DNA of 64,000 nt from Bacillota bacterium (GCA_023388435.1 JAEWGG010000037.1:1-64000); one strand, 5' to 3'. Positions 8,214-18,294 are shown, counted from the stretch's first letter. Numbers and translations are program-made. Notes: generated from the sequence alone by a model not told the origin.

Positions 8214-10391
8214 ATGCCACGACGCAAGCAAAAGCCAGAGAGCGGGGAGGCCCGCCCCCAGCGGCGGAGCCTTCTCAACCGCAGTCAGCAGACCTGCTGT
8301 ATCCTGCTGGCCCTCCTCATCCTCACCCTCGTCCCTGCAAGGGGCCTCTGGGCCAGCCCCGAGGCCGAATTCCAAGAGCGCCGCCAGCAGGCCGAGGCCC
8401 TGGCTGCCGAGTCTCGTCTGCTGCCTCTGAGGCCCGGAAAAAAGCCAGGTCAGTGGATCGGCGAATATCGGCCCGCCACGGGGGAAGTCCAGGCCCAGCC
8501 CCTGAGCCTGGAGGGACAGGACTGGAACAGCAATCTCGTCCTTGTGGCCCGTCCACGCAAGGCTGGAAAGCTGAGTCAGGAGGAGACGCGAGAATTCACA
8601 GATGACACAGCAGGCTCTGCCCCTCCAAGCTTATCCGGAGCCCAAAGGCGCCTGGACTTCCTGGCCAGCCAGGGGCAGGTCGAGGCCCTTGACCCCGCGG
8701 AGAGCAGCCAGCTCCTCCTCGCCCTGCTCTACATTCGAGCCCTGGATGAGGGGCGTGTTAAAGCCGGGGAACAGCAGACCATAGCGGCTCAGGACCTGGC
8801 TGGTCTGGCCGCTAAAGAAGTCCCCCTGGCAGGCTTGGAGATCGGTCAGTCTGTGGATCTGGACCAACTCTTTCGCCTCATGCTAAGGCGCAACGCCCAC
8901 GACGCCGCCCGCGCCCTTGGCCGGGCCCTCTTCTCCAGCAACGAAGAGCTCCTGCGCCAGGAGCGCAGCCTCGCCCAGAGCCTGGGTCTCAGCCACAGCA
9001 GCTTCCACAGCGTGAGTGGCCTCAGCAACAGCGCCTCCAGCAGCCAGGGGCAGGACCTCCTCCTGCTCTTCTCCGCCTGTATGCAGGAAGACCGCATCCG
9101 TGCGTGTCTGAGCCTCGGTGCGGAGGGACAGGCCCCAGGGGCGGACATGGTCTTTGCCGAGGAACTTGCTGAGGTCTACAGTCAGCAGCCCCCTGTCTTT
9201 CGCTATGCTAAGACCGCCTTCGACCGTCAGCGTCACCGCCAAATGTTCCTCGCCGCCTACGAACTGGCTGGACAGGATGTCTATGTCCTGCTGAGCGGGT
9301 CCCACTGGCGCTATCAGTACCTCCAGGACATGCAGAAACTTGACGCCCTGCTCCAGGAGGGCAGTCACGACCTGAGTCTGCTGCGCAAGGGGGCCTACCT
9401 CACCGAGCTCCCCATCTCTGGCGGGCGCTACCAGGGACGGGAAATCCAGCGCCTGCCCCTCTACGCCCCCCAGGATATCAAGCTGGAACTGGGGCGCCTG
9501 GACAGCCCAGAGCGCTACCACCTCCTGCTCCTCCTGCCGGAGGAGCTGAAGGCCCCGGTTGCCGCAGGCAGCGACTTCGGCTACCTGGAGCTTCACCGCC
9601 AGGATGCCGGCGGCGACCAGATTCTGGAACGCTACCCGCTCCGCCTTGACGGGCCTCTGGAACAGAGTCGGAGCAGCCGCCTGTCGCAAATCCTGCGCTG
9701 GATACTCGCCATTCTGCTAGGCTGTCTGGTCCCCCTCGTACTCAGTTACCTGCTCTTTCTTCGCCCACGCTTCTTTCCCCAGGCCCATGCGGAGGCTGAC
9801 ATACAGGATGAAGGAGCAGCTGCTGTGCCACAGGGGAGCCTTCCGCAAGCGGCCGCCAATCGGCCGCCAACACCGCCCAGACCTCTTCTTCGCCCCGCTG
9901 CCAGCCTGCGTGAAACGACGGCTCTGGCCCTGGGCGAACTCCCCAAAAATCGGGCCTATATAGATGGGCAGACAAGCCCTCGGCCGCGGCCTCAGAGCGG
10001 AACAGACCACACCGGGTCCGGGCCTGTCAGTCTGGCCACCGCCTATGAAGAGGCCAGCCAGGGCAGGCCGGGACAGGATAAGTCCGAAGCCAGTTCTAGG
10101 GAGAGCGGACTGGCAGCGCACAGTGCCGAACGTGTAAACAGCCCTGGGCTCACGCTGGGCGAGGTCTACCGGCAGGCCACCTCTGAGGAACGCCTGCGGA
10201 GAGAGAAAGCAGGCGCTGCGGAGGACAGCCCAGGCGAGACAGACTTATTGCGGCGCTTCCAGGAGGCCAGCCGTCAGCACGCGGCTCTGGAAGAGGCCTG
10301 GGCCAGCGCCGAGGAGGAGCTCCAGCAGGAGGCCGAAGAAGGCTCTGGGACAGCTGCGCGCATCTGGGGACCAGCCGACCGCCAAGCCTAG
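8214..10391 (+). CDS. DacA-like (S11) membrane protein with degenerate active site and repetitive tail
   Basis: This 725-residue protein starts with a cationic N-terminus and signal/anchor helix (about 28-47). Residues 140-480 follow D-alanyl-D-alanine carboxypeptidase (PBP5/S11), including a PBP5 C-terminal-like beta domain (about 390-480), but the catalytic motifs are altered: S-x-x-K aligns with E163-S-S-Q166, S-x-N with N227-A-H229, and K-T-G with K333-T-A335. A second membrane helix lies at 493-516. The last 200 residues are Pro/Gln/Glu-rich and hold three copies of an L-x3-[YF]-x2-A-[ST] motif (607-615, 648-656, 678-686). If the first helix is a cleaved signal, this tail is cytoplasmic. 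I expect a non-catalytic cell-wall-associated sensor or scaffold. The ATG follows a GGAAGGAG ribosome site. Which homologue it descends from is an inference. Confidence 0.6.
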   Translation: MPRRKQKPESGEARPQRRSLLNRSQQTCCILLALLILTLVPARGLWASPEAEFQERRQQAEALAAESRLLPLRPGKKPGQWIGEYRPATGEVQAQPLSLEGQDWNSNLVLVARPRKAGKLSQEETREFTDDTAGSAPPSLSGAQRRLDFLASQGQVEALDPAESSQLLLALLYIRALDEGRVKAGEQQTIAAQDLAGLAAKEVPLAGLEIGQSVDLDQLFRLMLRRNAHDAARALGRALFSSNEELLRQERSLAQSLGLSHSSFHSVSGLSNSASSSQGQDLLLLFSACMQEDRIRACLSLGAEGQAPGADMVFAEELAEVYSQQPPVFRYAKTAFDRQRHRQMFLAAYELAGQDVYVLLSGSHWRYQYLQDMQKLDALLQEGSHDLSLLRKGAYLTELPISGGRYQGREIQRLPLYAPQDIKLELGRLDSPERYHLLLLLPEELKAPVAAGSDFGYLELHRQDAGGDQILERYPLRLDGPLEQSRSSRLSQILRWILAILLGCLVPLVLSYLLFLRPRFFPQAHAEADIQDEGAAAVPQGSLPQAAANRPPTPPRPLLRPAASLRETTALALGELPKNRAYIDGQTSPRPRPQSGTDHTGSGPVSLATAYEEASQGRPGQDKSEASSRESGLAAHSAERVNSPGLTLGEVYRQATSEERLRREKAGAAEDSPGETDLLRRFQEASRQHAALEEAWASAEEELQQEAEEGSGTAARIWGPADRQA

Positions 10392-10422
10392 TTCCAGAGC
10401 TGGCACATCCTTGTGGCTAGCA

Positions 10423-10479
10423 CAAGGGCCGCCCGGCCCCGCGAATTCGATGCGGAGCACGAGCGGCCCTTGCTTTTTT
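10423..10479 (+). terminator. Strong terminator after the DacA-like gene
   Basis: CAAGGGCCGC (10423-10432) and GCGGCCCTTG (10463-10472) form a perfect 10-bp stem followed by CTTTTTT. It lies between this gene and a convergent minus-strand gene. Confidence 0.9.
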
Positions 10480-10528
10480 ATGCTGGACTTCTGTCTGAGC
10501 GAGGCCAATACTTTAGGCCCTGGGGGAC

Positions 10529-10735
10529 TCAGAGCAGGAAGTAGACCAACAAAAAAAGTCCTATGAGCACGGCAAAAATCGGCCAAAAGACGCGAAAGGC
10601 GGCCAGGACAAGGGCCAGGTAGTCGCCCTTTTCCACTTCCTGGCTCAATTCTTCCTCAGTCAGTTCCTCCTGGTCCTCCCCCCGCTGGCTGCGGAGCCAA
10701 CGAAAGCTGCGTTCAAGTTTGTTCAGAAAAAACAT
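10529..10735 (-). CDS. Small single-pass membrane protein
   Basis: A 68-residue protein starting MFFLNKLERSFRWLRSQ. It has a basic, probably amphipathic N-terminus, an acidic middle (EDQEELTEEELSQEVEK) and one hydrophobic C-terminal helix (about residues 40-68). An AAGGAGAGG ribosome site precedes the ATG. It follows oppF by 145 bases on the same strand and may be the last gene of that unit. I do not recognise the family. Its tail-anchored layout and strong ribosome site support a real gene. Confidence 0.6.
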   Translation of the reverse strand: MFFLNKLERSFRWLRSQRGEDQEELTEEELSQEVEKGDYLALVLAAFRVFWPIFAVLIGLFLLVYFLL

Positions 10736-10880
10736 ACTGGCCTCTCCTTCCCTCGGCCCCTCCAGGGGCCGGCAAGACAGGAGGGCCGGCAGCCTGCGGA
10801 CCTGGCCTCTCTAGCCTGGTCCCAGCACTGGCGACCCTCCATTGATCTCAAACTGTTCTGCTTAGCTGGCACGACTGGGC

Positions 10881-11979
<1,099 letters not shown>

Positions 11980-11987
<8 letters not shown>

Positions 11988-13047
11988 GCTGGGCCTCCTC
12001 CTCGCCCTTCACCGCAGCCGCGATGTTGGCCTTCTCTTCATTTTCCGGTAAATTCCCGCTGGGGCTGCGCCGCAATTTGTCAGGATAGAAGCAGCGCACC
12101 GCGTGGCCCTTTTCGACCTCCTGTAGCTCTGGCTCTTCTTCCCGGCAGCGCTCCGTAGCGTACTTACAGCGGGGGCAGAACTTACAGCCCTTGGGCAGGT
12201 CCAGCGGATGGGGCACAGCGCCAGGAATCGGCTCCAGACGGGCGTCCACAGGGGTGTCCAGGCGCGGGATTGAGTAGATCAGGCCCTCCGTATAGGGGTG
12301 CTGGTAGGCGTTGCCCGTGTCGAAGATCGAACGTACCGGGGCGTGCTCCACAACCTGGCCACAGTACATGACGACGACGTCATCGGCCATTTCATTGATG
12401 ACCGCCAGGTCGTGGGTGATGAAGAGGATGGCCGAACCGACACGCTTCTTGAGATCGTTCATCAGATTCAGGATCTGTGCCTGGATGGTCACGTCAAGGG
12501 CCGTCGTCGGCTCATCCGCAATCAGCAGCTTCGGCTCACAGGCCAGGGCCATGGCGATGACTACACGCTGGCGCATACCACCGGAGAGCTGGTGGGGGTA
12601 CTGCTTCGCGACCTTCTCCGGATTCGGAATCTTGACCATCGCGAGCATCTCTACCGCCTTCTGGGCCGCCTCTCGCTTACTCAGGCCCTGGTGGATGATG
12701 AAGGGCTCAGCAACCTGGCGCTCGATGGTAAAAACGGGGTTCAGGGCGGTCATCGGCTCCTGGAAGATGACGGAGATGTCATTGCCGCGGATGGCCTCCA
12801 TCTCCGCCTTCGAGATCTTGACCATGTCCTTGCCATCGAAGAAGATGCTTCCGCTGTCGATGTAGCCATTTCCGTCAAGGAGGCGGATCATACTCATGGC
12901 GGAGACGGACTTACCGCTACCACTCTCGCCGACGATGCCCAGAGTGCGGCCGGCCTCAACTTCGTAGCTCACGTCGTTGACAGCCTTGACGACACCGCGC
13001 TTGGTCGTGAAAAAGGTATGTAGATTCTTAATTTCGAGTAGAGCCAT
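11980..13047 (-). CDS. oppD: Oligopeptide ABC transporter ATPase OppD
   Basis: A 355-residue ATPase with Walker A GESGSGKSV, signature LSGGMRQRVVIAMA, Walker B LLIADEPTTALD and the histidine in FITHDLAVINE. The Opp C-terminal extension carries CKFCPRCKYATERC plus a distal cysteine, a possible iron-sulfur site. It pairs with OppF to drive the OppBC channel. It starts 9 bases after oppC and overlaps oppF, so all belong to one minus-strand operon. Confidence 0.95.
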
Positions 13048-13055
13048 ATCTCACC

Positions 13056-14888
13056 TCAGCGATCCTGGGACTTCGGGTTGACGGCGTCGTCGAGACCCGT
13101 TCCAATCAGGTTAATACAGATGACGCAGATACTCAGCACAGCGGCCGGGAAAACCCAGCGCCACCAGTAGTTGGCCATAACGGTGCTGTCGTTCGCGCCG
13201 AGAATCATGTTGCCCCAGGTCGGCTGCGGGGGCTGGACACCGAAGCCGAGGAAGGAGAGCGAGGCCTCTGTCAGGAGGCTACCCGCGAAGCTCAGGGTCG
13301 CCGAAACGATAATGATCGAAATCACGTTCGGGATGATGTGGCGGAAGACTATGGACATCTCACGGATACCCATGGCCCGCGCCGCCGTGACAAACTCCTG
13401 CTCACGCACGGAGAGGACCTGGGCGCGGATCAGACGCATCAGCTGGACCCAGGAGAGCAGGCCCAGGAGCACCATGACCAGGTAGATGCGCTGGTTGGAA
13501 GTCATGCGGTTGCCGATGATCGAATTCAGGATGATGATGGTCGGCAAGAAGGGCAGGGAGTTGACGATCTCGCCAATACGCTGGAGGAGCATGTCCACCT
13601 TCCCCCCGAAGAAGCCGGAGATACCACCCAGAATAGTACCGATGATGGTCGAGATAATGACGGCCACAGTGCCGATGGTCAGGGTCATACGGCCGCCGTT
13701 CATCAGGCGGTTGAAGACGTCGCGGCCCAGCTCGTCCGTACCCATCAGGTAACGGGCCTTGCCGCTGGCGTGGACCTGGCCGTCCTGGTCGACGACGTAG
13801 TTCTGGAAGTAATTGGCGTAGACCTGCTTATATTTCTTGTTGCCTGGCAGCTTCAATTCGGTCTGGTGCAGGGTGTCGTCGCCCCAGGAGACCGCCGTAC
13901 CGTCCTCCAGAATGGCCACGAAGTGGTAGAGGCCGGCCTGCATGGAAACAACGGGACTCTTCATTTCGGGAGCCTTATTTTCCCCACGGACCGTGGCGTT
14001 GCCCCAGAAGTGGAGCTTGCCCTGGGCGTCGATGGCATAGAAGCTCTTACCCGCGGCGATGATGTCCTTATAGCCCTTACCCTCGGGGACCTTGGCAGCA
14101 GAACCGCCGAAGTCCTTACCCAGGTAGACCACCTGGCCGTCCGTGGTCAGGCCAATGACGCTGTTCAAGCTGAGGGCCACCTTTTCGATCCGGCCCTGGT
14201 ATTCGTGACCGTCCAGGTAGTCCGTGTTCATACCGTTGCCGATGAAGACGGTCTCACCTTTTTTTGTCACGATGATTGAGAACTGGTTGGAGGCCGCGAT
14301 CTGCTTGACCTCGGCATTGCGCTTCAGGTCGGCGGGGACGTTCAGCTGGCCCAGACGACGGTTGCCCCAGGCCACCACCTGGTGGTCCTCAGTCAGACCA
14401 ATCAGGTGGTTTGAACCGGCCGCCAGCAGCTCAAACTTCTTATCTCTGACTTTCTCCGGGAGCTCGGCCAGGTCCGGCGTGTTCGCCGGCTTCGTCAGAC
14501 CCCAGACATGGACCTTCCCCTCCTTGTCTATACCTGCCGAGAAGCCGGAGCCGACCGTAATCAACTGCGGATTGTCACGCATCTCCGCCGGAATATTCAG
14601 GAACTTGGCTCCAGCGGGGATATTGGTCTGGGTGGCCTCAGAATAGGAGAGGTCGACCGGATCCAGAATCGGGAAAATGCTCACCATCAGCGCGATGATC
14701 ACAAAAATCACCAGGGCGACCATCGCCACACGGTTCGCCACGAAGGTCCGCACCACTGTTTTGAAGGGACTGACGATCTGCTCCTCCTCCAGGAGGCTGA
14801 TCTCATTGCGATTGCCAAACAGAAATTTGAAAAGCGGGAGGCCCTTCCTCTTGAGCTTCTGCTCCGCCATATTTTTCTTCTTCTCCAT
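13056..14888 (-). CDS. oppC: OppC permease with an inserted seven-bladed RCC1-like propeller
   Basis: At 610 residues this is about twice the usual OppC length. It begins with the OppC N-terminal segment and first membrane helix (about 52-75). Residues 105-378 then form seven RCC1-like repeats of the type AAGSNHLIGL...VVAWGN...GQL, at about 109-132, 153-186, 195-221, 235-262, 273-308, 313-348 and 353-378. The normal permease resumes at MGTDELGRDVFNRL (382-395), followed by five helices and the EAA loop (about 498-521) that docks the ATPases. In OppC the loop after helix 1 is extracytoplasmic, so the propeller should sit outside, beside the OppA docking face. The frame is continuous and composition matches the neighbours. 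An ATG six codons downstream is an alternative start. Confidence 0.92.
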   Translation of the reverse strand: MEKKKNMAEQKLKRKGLPLFKFLFGNRNEISLLEEEQIVSPFKTVVRTFVANRVAMVALVIFVIIALMVSIFPILDPVDLSYSEATQTNIPAGAKFLNIPAEMRDNPQLITVGSGFSAGIDKEGKVHVWGLTKPANTPDLAELPEKVRDKKFELLAAGSNHLIGLTEDHQVVAWGNRRLGQLNVPADLKRNAEVKQIAASNQFSIIVTKKGETVFIGNGMNTDYLDGHEYQGRIEKVALSLNSVIGLTTDGQVVYLGKDFGGSAAKVPEGKGYKDIIAAGKSFYAIDAQGKLHFWGNATVRGENKAPEMKSPVVSMQAGLYHFVAILEDGTAVSWGDDTLHQTELKLPGNKKYKQVYANYFQNYVVDQDGQVHASGKARYLMGTDELGRDVFNRLMNGGRMTLTIGTVAVIISTIIGTILGGISGFFGGKVDMLLQRIGEIVNSLPFLPTIIILNSIIGNRMTSNQRIYLVMVLLGLLSWVQLMRLIRAQVLSVREQEFVTAARAMGIREMSIVFRHIIPNVISIIIVSATLSFAGSLLTEASLSFLGFGVQPPQPTWGNMILGANDSTVMANYWWRWVFPAAVLSICVICINLIGTGLDDAVNPKSQDR

Positions 14889-14900
14889 GCGCGTACTCCC

Positions 14901-15887
14901 TTAATCTGCGATGCGTACTCTCGGGTCCACCAGGCCGTAACTGATATCCATGATCAGGTTGGAGAGCAGGGCCAGGATGACGTAGAACATCTGAATCGCC
15001 ATCGCCACGTTCCAGTCCTGCGTATTCAGGGAATCGAGGAAGAACTTGCCAAGGCCATTGATGCTGAACATGCTTTCCGTAATCAGTGAGCCGGCAAAAA
15101 TACCGACCACCCAACCCACGAGGAGGGTGACGACAGGCAGGAGGGCGTTGCGCCAGGCGTGGGAGTAGATGACCGTCTTCTCTTTCACGCCCTTGGCCCG
15201 GGCGGTGCGGATGTAGTCCATGGACAGGGCGTCGATCATCGCCGCGCGGATGTAGCGGGTCGTACTTGCCAGGGAGGTCAGAACGAGGACCATCACCGGG
15301 AGAACCAGGTGCTTCAGGGTGTCCAGGGTATATGCCCAGCCGCCCTTGGCGATACCTGCCGTATTCATACCCGAAACGGGCAGCCACTGCAGGCGCACGG
15401 CAAAGATATAGATGAAAATCAGGGCCACAATAAATATGGGCATACTGACACCGACCAGCGTCACCACCTGAATGCTGCGGTCGAAGAGGCTATTCTTCTT
15501 CACCGCCATGCGAATACCCAGGGGGATCGTGATCAGCAGGGCAAAAATGGTGACGAAAATATTGATCAGAATCGTGTTCCGCAGGGGGGACATCAGCACC
15601 TCTAGGGCCGGCTTGGAATAGCGGCTGCTGAGGCCGAGATCCAGGCGGATCAACTTAAAAAACCATTTAAAATAGCGCTGAATAATTGGGTCGTCCAGAC
15701 CCATATTGGCTCGGGTCTGGGCGTAGAGCTCCTGGTACTGCTGGGGTGTCAGCGTATTTTTCATCGGAAAGATCTCCGCCTTCGCAGGATCGCCCGGGAC
15801 AAGATTATAGATGGCAAAAATTATCGCCGAAAGTGCGACGAACACCAGGACGATGTATGCAATTCTTTTTAAAATGTATTTAAGCAC
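14901..15887 (-). CDS. oppB: Oligopeptide ABC transporter permease OppB
   Basis: A 328-residue inner-membrane permease with six predicted helices, the LVPGDPA motif after helix 1 and the EAA loop DYIRTARAKGVKEKTVIYSH. I choose the GTG at 15887 (VLKYILKRIAY), because a GAGG ribosome site lies 6 bases before it and this start fits the family; a GTG six codons upstream is possible. It follows oppA after a 160-base gap with two strong hairpins and precedes oppC by 12 bases. Confidence 0.93.
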   Translation of the reverse strand: MLKYILKRIAYIVLVFVALSAIIFAIYNLVPGDPAKAEIFPMKNTLTPQQYQELYAQTRANMGLDDPIIQRYFKWFFKLIRLDLGLSSRYSKPALEVLMSPLRNTILINIFVTIFALLITIPLGIRMAVKKNSLFDRSIQVVTLVGVSMPIFIVALIFIYIFAVRLQWLPVSGMNTAGIAKGGWAYTLDTLKHLVLPVMVLVLTSLASTTRYIRAAMIDALSMDYIRTARAKGVKEKTVIYSHAWRNALLPVVTLLVGWVVGIFAGSLITESMFSINGLGKFFLDSLNTQDWNVAMAIQMFYVILALLSNLIMDISYGLVDPRVRIAD

Positions 15888-15939
15888 GTTTTTCCCTCGC
15901 AGCACAGCGCGGAAGACCTGGTCATAACATGAATGAATA

Positions 15940-16035
15940 CAGCAGGCAAATGGGCGCGAGGCCCATTTGCCGCTGTCTTCATCAGTTAGCTAGGCTCAGC
16001 TTTCCGCTTATAGCCGGGGCATGGCCCCTGGCTAT
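15940..16035 (-). promoter_or_regulatory. Two strong hairpins between oppA and oppB
   Basis: GGCAAATGGGC (15945-15955) pairs perfectly with GCCCATTTGCC (15961-15971), extended by CAGC/GCTG to 15940-15975. ATAGCC-GGGGC (16010-16020) pairs with GCCCC-GGCTAT (16024-16035) around a short loop. Neither has a T-run on the minus strand. Such structures after the binding-protein gene often stabilise its mRNA and keep OppA in excess over the membrane subunits; that role is inferred here. Confidence 0.7.
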
Positions 16036-16048
16036 CTCGCAGCCTCTG

Positions 16049-17992
16049 TTAGTCCTCGATGTGGGCGTAGAGCAGGCCCTTAGCAGTATCGGAGTTAGAG
16101 CTGTTCGCGTAGTTCTTGATCTTCTTGTTAAAGAAGTCATGCACCTGGTTGGAGTAGAGCGGCAGGTCAGGCAGCAGCTGGTTCCAGCGCTCGATGTACT
16201 TCACAAAGCCCTCGACGAACTTATCCTTCTCGTCCGGCTTGACGCGGAAGTAGCTGCTCGACAGCTTCGCCAGTTCCTCGTCGCGGATGTAGTTCGTGTT
16301 CTGACCTTGCTTGATCAGGTCCTCATCCGTGGTGTAGGTGTACTCAGGGACGAAGGCGACCGGGAATCTCGAGGCCAGGTTGAACATGTGGTAGGCGGGC
16401 TCAGCGTACTTGTCACCGGCGCTGCCGTCGCGGTAGATGTAGTTCAGCAGCTCGTCAAACTTCATGACATCCTGCTTGATCTCCATACCCGCGGCCTTCA
16501 GATCCTTGTTCTGGACCAGCTTGGTCACCAGGAGGTCGGAGACGGGGTTCTGCTCCGAGGAGCACCAGCGGATGCTCAGGGGCATCAGCTCATCGTTGAC
16601 CTTCTTGTAGCGGAGGCCCTCACCGCTGTAAGGGTTGCCGTCCTTATCGAGGGTCCAGCCACCGGCCTCAAGGACCTTCTTGGCGTTCTCCAGGCTGTAG
16701 GAGTAGCTGTTCAGCTTGGAGCTCAGCTCCTTCTCGCCCTGCTTGTAGTACCACTGACCCTCACCGTAGGGGCCGTTGACGACGTTACCGTGACCCTTAG
16801 TAAAGGTCTGGACGAAGTCCTGGCGGTCCAGGAGGTAGGCGATGGCCTGGCGCACTTCCACGAACTGGGTGGGGCCGAAGTCACAGACGAACTGCAGCTT
16901 ACCGTAACCCGAACGGGGGTAGTCAACATAGTCAACGTTGGCAGACTCATCGTCGACCATGTTCAGGCCCTTCTCGATAACCTCACCGTCCATAACCTGG
17001 CTGTACATATCGATGGAGCCCGTCTTCAGCTCATCCATGGCCGTGGCGGAGTTAATCTTCTTATAGATAATGCGCTCGATGTGCGGCTTCTGGCCCTCGA
17101 AGTTACCCTGGAACTCAGGGTTGATCACCAGGGTCTCAGTCTGGTTGGCCTGGTCGAAGCTCTCGACCATGTAGGGGCCCGCCACTGGCTGCTTGACATC
17201 GAAGCGGGTCTTCTGGATACGGTCCACACAGTTCTCGGCGGTGAAGTTGTCCGAGAAGTACGCGCCGTTGCCGTCATCCTTGATCTCGACCTCGCCGCCC
17301 TTATCGTTCTGCGTCCAGTACTTCCAGGGGAAGGGGCCAACGGCCACGTTCGAATACTCGAAGTAGTGGGGGGTCTTGCCCTCAGCCAGGGTCACGGAGA
17401 AGGTCAGCTTGTCCAGCAGGCGGACACCCTTCATCTCCTTCGTCTTATTGCCGTTGTAGTCCTCCCAGCCAACATACTGCGAGGCGCCGGACAGGGCCGT
17501 CTTGGCCTTCGCTTCGTTCAGCACCGGGTGGCCGAAGAAGATGGCACCTGCGACATAGTCCGCGGCGGTGATGGCCGAACCATCGCTGTACTTCAGGCCG
17601 TCCTTGATGGTGAAGGTGTAGGTGACGGTCTTGTCCTCGTTCTCCTTGCGCACCATCTTCTCCAGAGCGGTGGGGTTCTCAACATACTCGCCGTCACGGT
17701 TCGGCTCGAGGACGCTGTAGCCGCTGAGCAGGCTGCGCGAGATCTCCGCATCCGTACCGCCGTTCTGCCAGTAGGGAACGGACAGGTCGCCTTTGGGCTC
17801 CGTGTCTGTACCGATGACAACCTGGCCTTTTACTTCAATCTTCTTGTCTGAATTTCCATTGTCCGCATTTGTAGCCGCTCCGCTCGTAGCGCTGCTGCCA
17901 CCGCCGCTCTTCTGGCCGCAGGCCGTCAGAACACCGAAGAGCATGCTGCACGCCAGCACCGAAGCAAGTAGCTTCTTAGACAGTTTTTTCAT
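16049..17992 (-). CDS. oppA: Oligopeptide-binding lipoprotein OppA
   Basis: A 647-residue extracellular substrate-binding protein. It has a lipoprotein signal peptide with lipobox L-T-A-C25, a Gly/Ser/Asn-rich linker, then an SBP_bac_5 fold (SVPYWQNGGTDAEISRSLLSGY near the N-terminus of the mature protein; AIAYLLDRQDF in the second lobe). It is longer than typical OppA, about 540 residues. It is the first gene of oppABCDF and presumably delivers peptides to OppBC. The ATG is preceded by AAAAGGAGGAGAG, a very strong ribosome site. Confidence 0.95.
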   Translation of the reverse strand: MKKLSKKLLASVLACSMLFGVLTACGQKSGGGSSATSGAATNADNGNSDKKIEVKGQVVIGTDTEPKGDLSVPYWQNGGTDAEISRSLLSGYSVLEPNRDGEYVENPTALEKMVRKENEDKTVTYTFTIKDGLKYSDGSAITAADYVAGAIFFGHPVLNEAKAKTALSGASQYVGWEDYNGNKTKEMKGVRLLDKLTFSVTLAEGKTPHYFEYSNVAVGPFPWKYWTQNDKGGEVEIKDDGNGAYFSDNFTAENCVDRIQKTRFDVKQPVAGPYMVESFDQANQTETLVINPEFQGNFEGQKPHIERIIYKKINSATAMDELKTGSIDMYSQVMDGEVIEKGLNMVDDESANVDYVDYPRSGYGKLQFVCDFGPTQFVEVRQAIAYLLDRQDFVQTFTKGHGNVVNGPYGEGQWYYKQGEKELSSKLNSYSYSLENAKKVLEAGGWTLDKDGNPYSGEGLRYKKVNDELMPLSIRWCSSEQNPVSDLLVTKLVQNKDLKAAGMEIKQDVMKFDELLNYIYRDGSAGDKYAEPAYHMFNLASRFPVAFVPEYTYTTDEDLIKQGQNTNYIRDEELAKLSSSYFRVKPDEKDKFVEGFVKYIERWNQLLPDLPLYSNQVHDFFNKKIKNYANSSNSDTAKGLLYAHIED

Positions 17993-18048
17993 GTCTCTCC
18001 TCCTTTTAATTCCTAGCGAATTGATACTCAGTCCAATTCATGCCCCGA

Positions 18049-18078
18049 ATCCTACCACAGACCTCTTTTGCCCATCAA
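18049..18078 (-). promoter_or_regulatory. Promoter candidate of oppA
   Basis: On the minus strand TTGATG (18073-18078) and TAGGAT (18049-18054) are separated by 18 bases with TGTGG before the -10. It lies about 55 bases before the oppA start. Confidence 0.6.
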
Positions 18079-18255
18079 GCATTTCCAGGGCTCTGGAGCA
18101 ATTTGGTCAGAAAAGCTGCAAAAAAGTTTGCTATATTTTCCATTCGCTCCTTTTCCCGCGATTAAGGGCCTTATCCAGGCCCGCTGGGCCTTGAAGGGCC
18201 ATACAGCGAGGGGGGATTCCACGTGGCACAAACATCTGTTCACGCCATGCAGACA

Positions 18256-18294
18256 ACTTTAGCATAAAAAGCTCGTAAAGGCCAGTTTTTATGC
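18256..18294 (-). promoter_or_regulatory. Inverted repeat abutting an extended -10, upstream of oppA
   Basis: GCATAAAAA (18262-18270) and TTTTTATGC (18286-18294) form a perfect 9-bp inverted repeat with a 15-base spacer. On the minus strand it directly adjoins TAAAGT (18256-18261), which with TATGC forms an extended -10. A repressor bound here would cover the core promoter. The rest of the 401-base oppA-pepP gap holds GGCC-rich short palindromes (about 18165-18205) with no clear assignment and no convincing gene. Confidence 0.5.

Noticed and set aside
18052..18243. A 63-codon frame in the oppA upstream region
   Set aside because: It overlaps the oppA promoter candidates, starts with GTG without a ribosome site and has no recognisable features.
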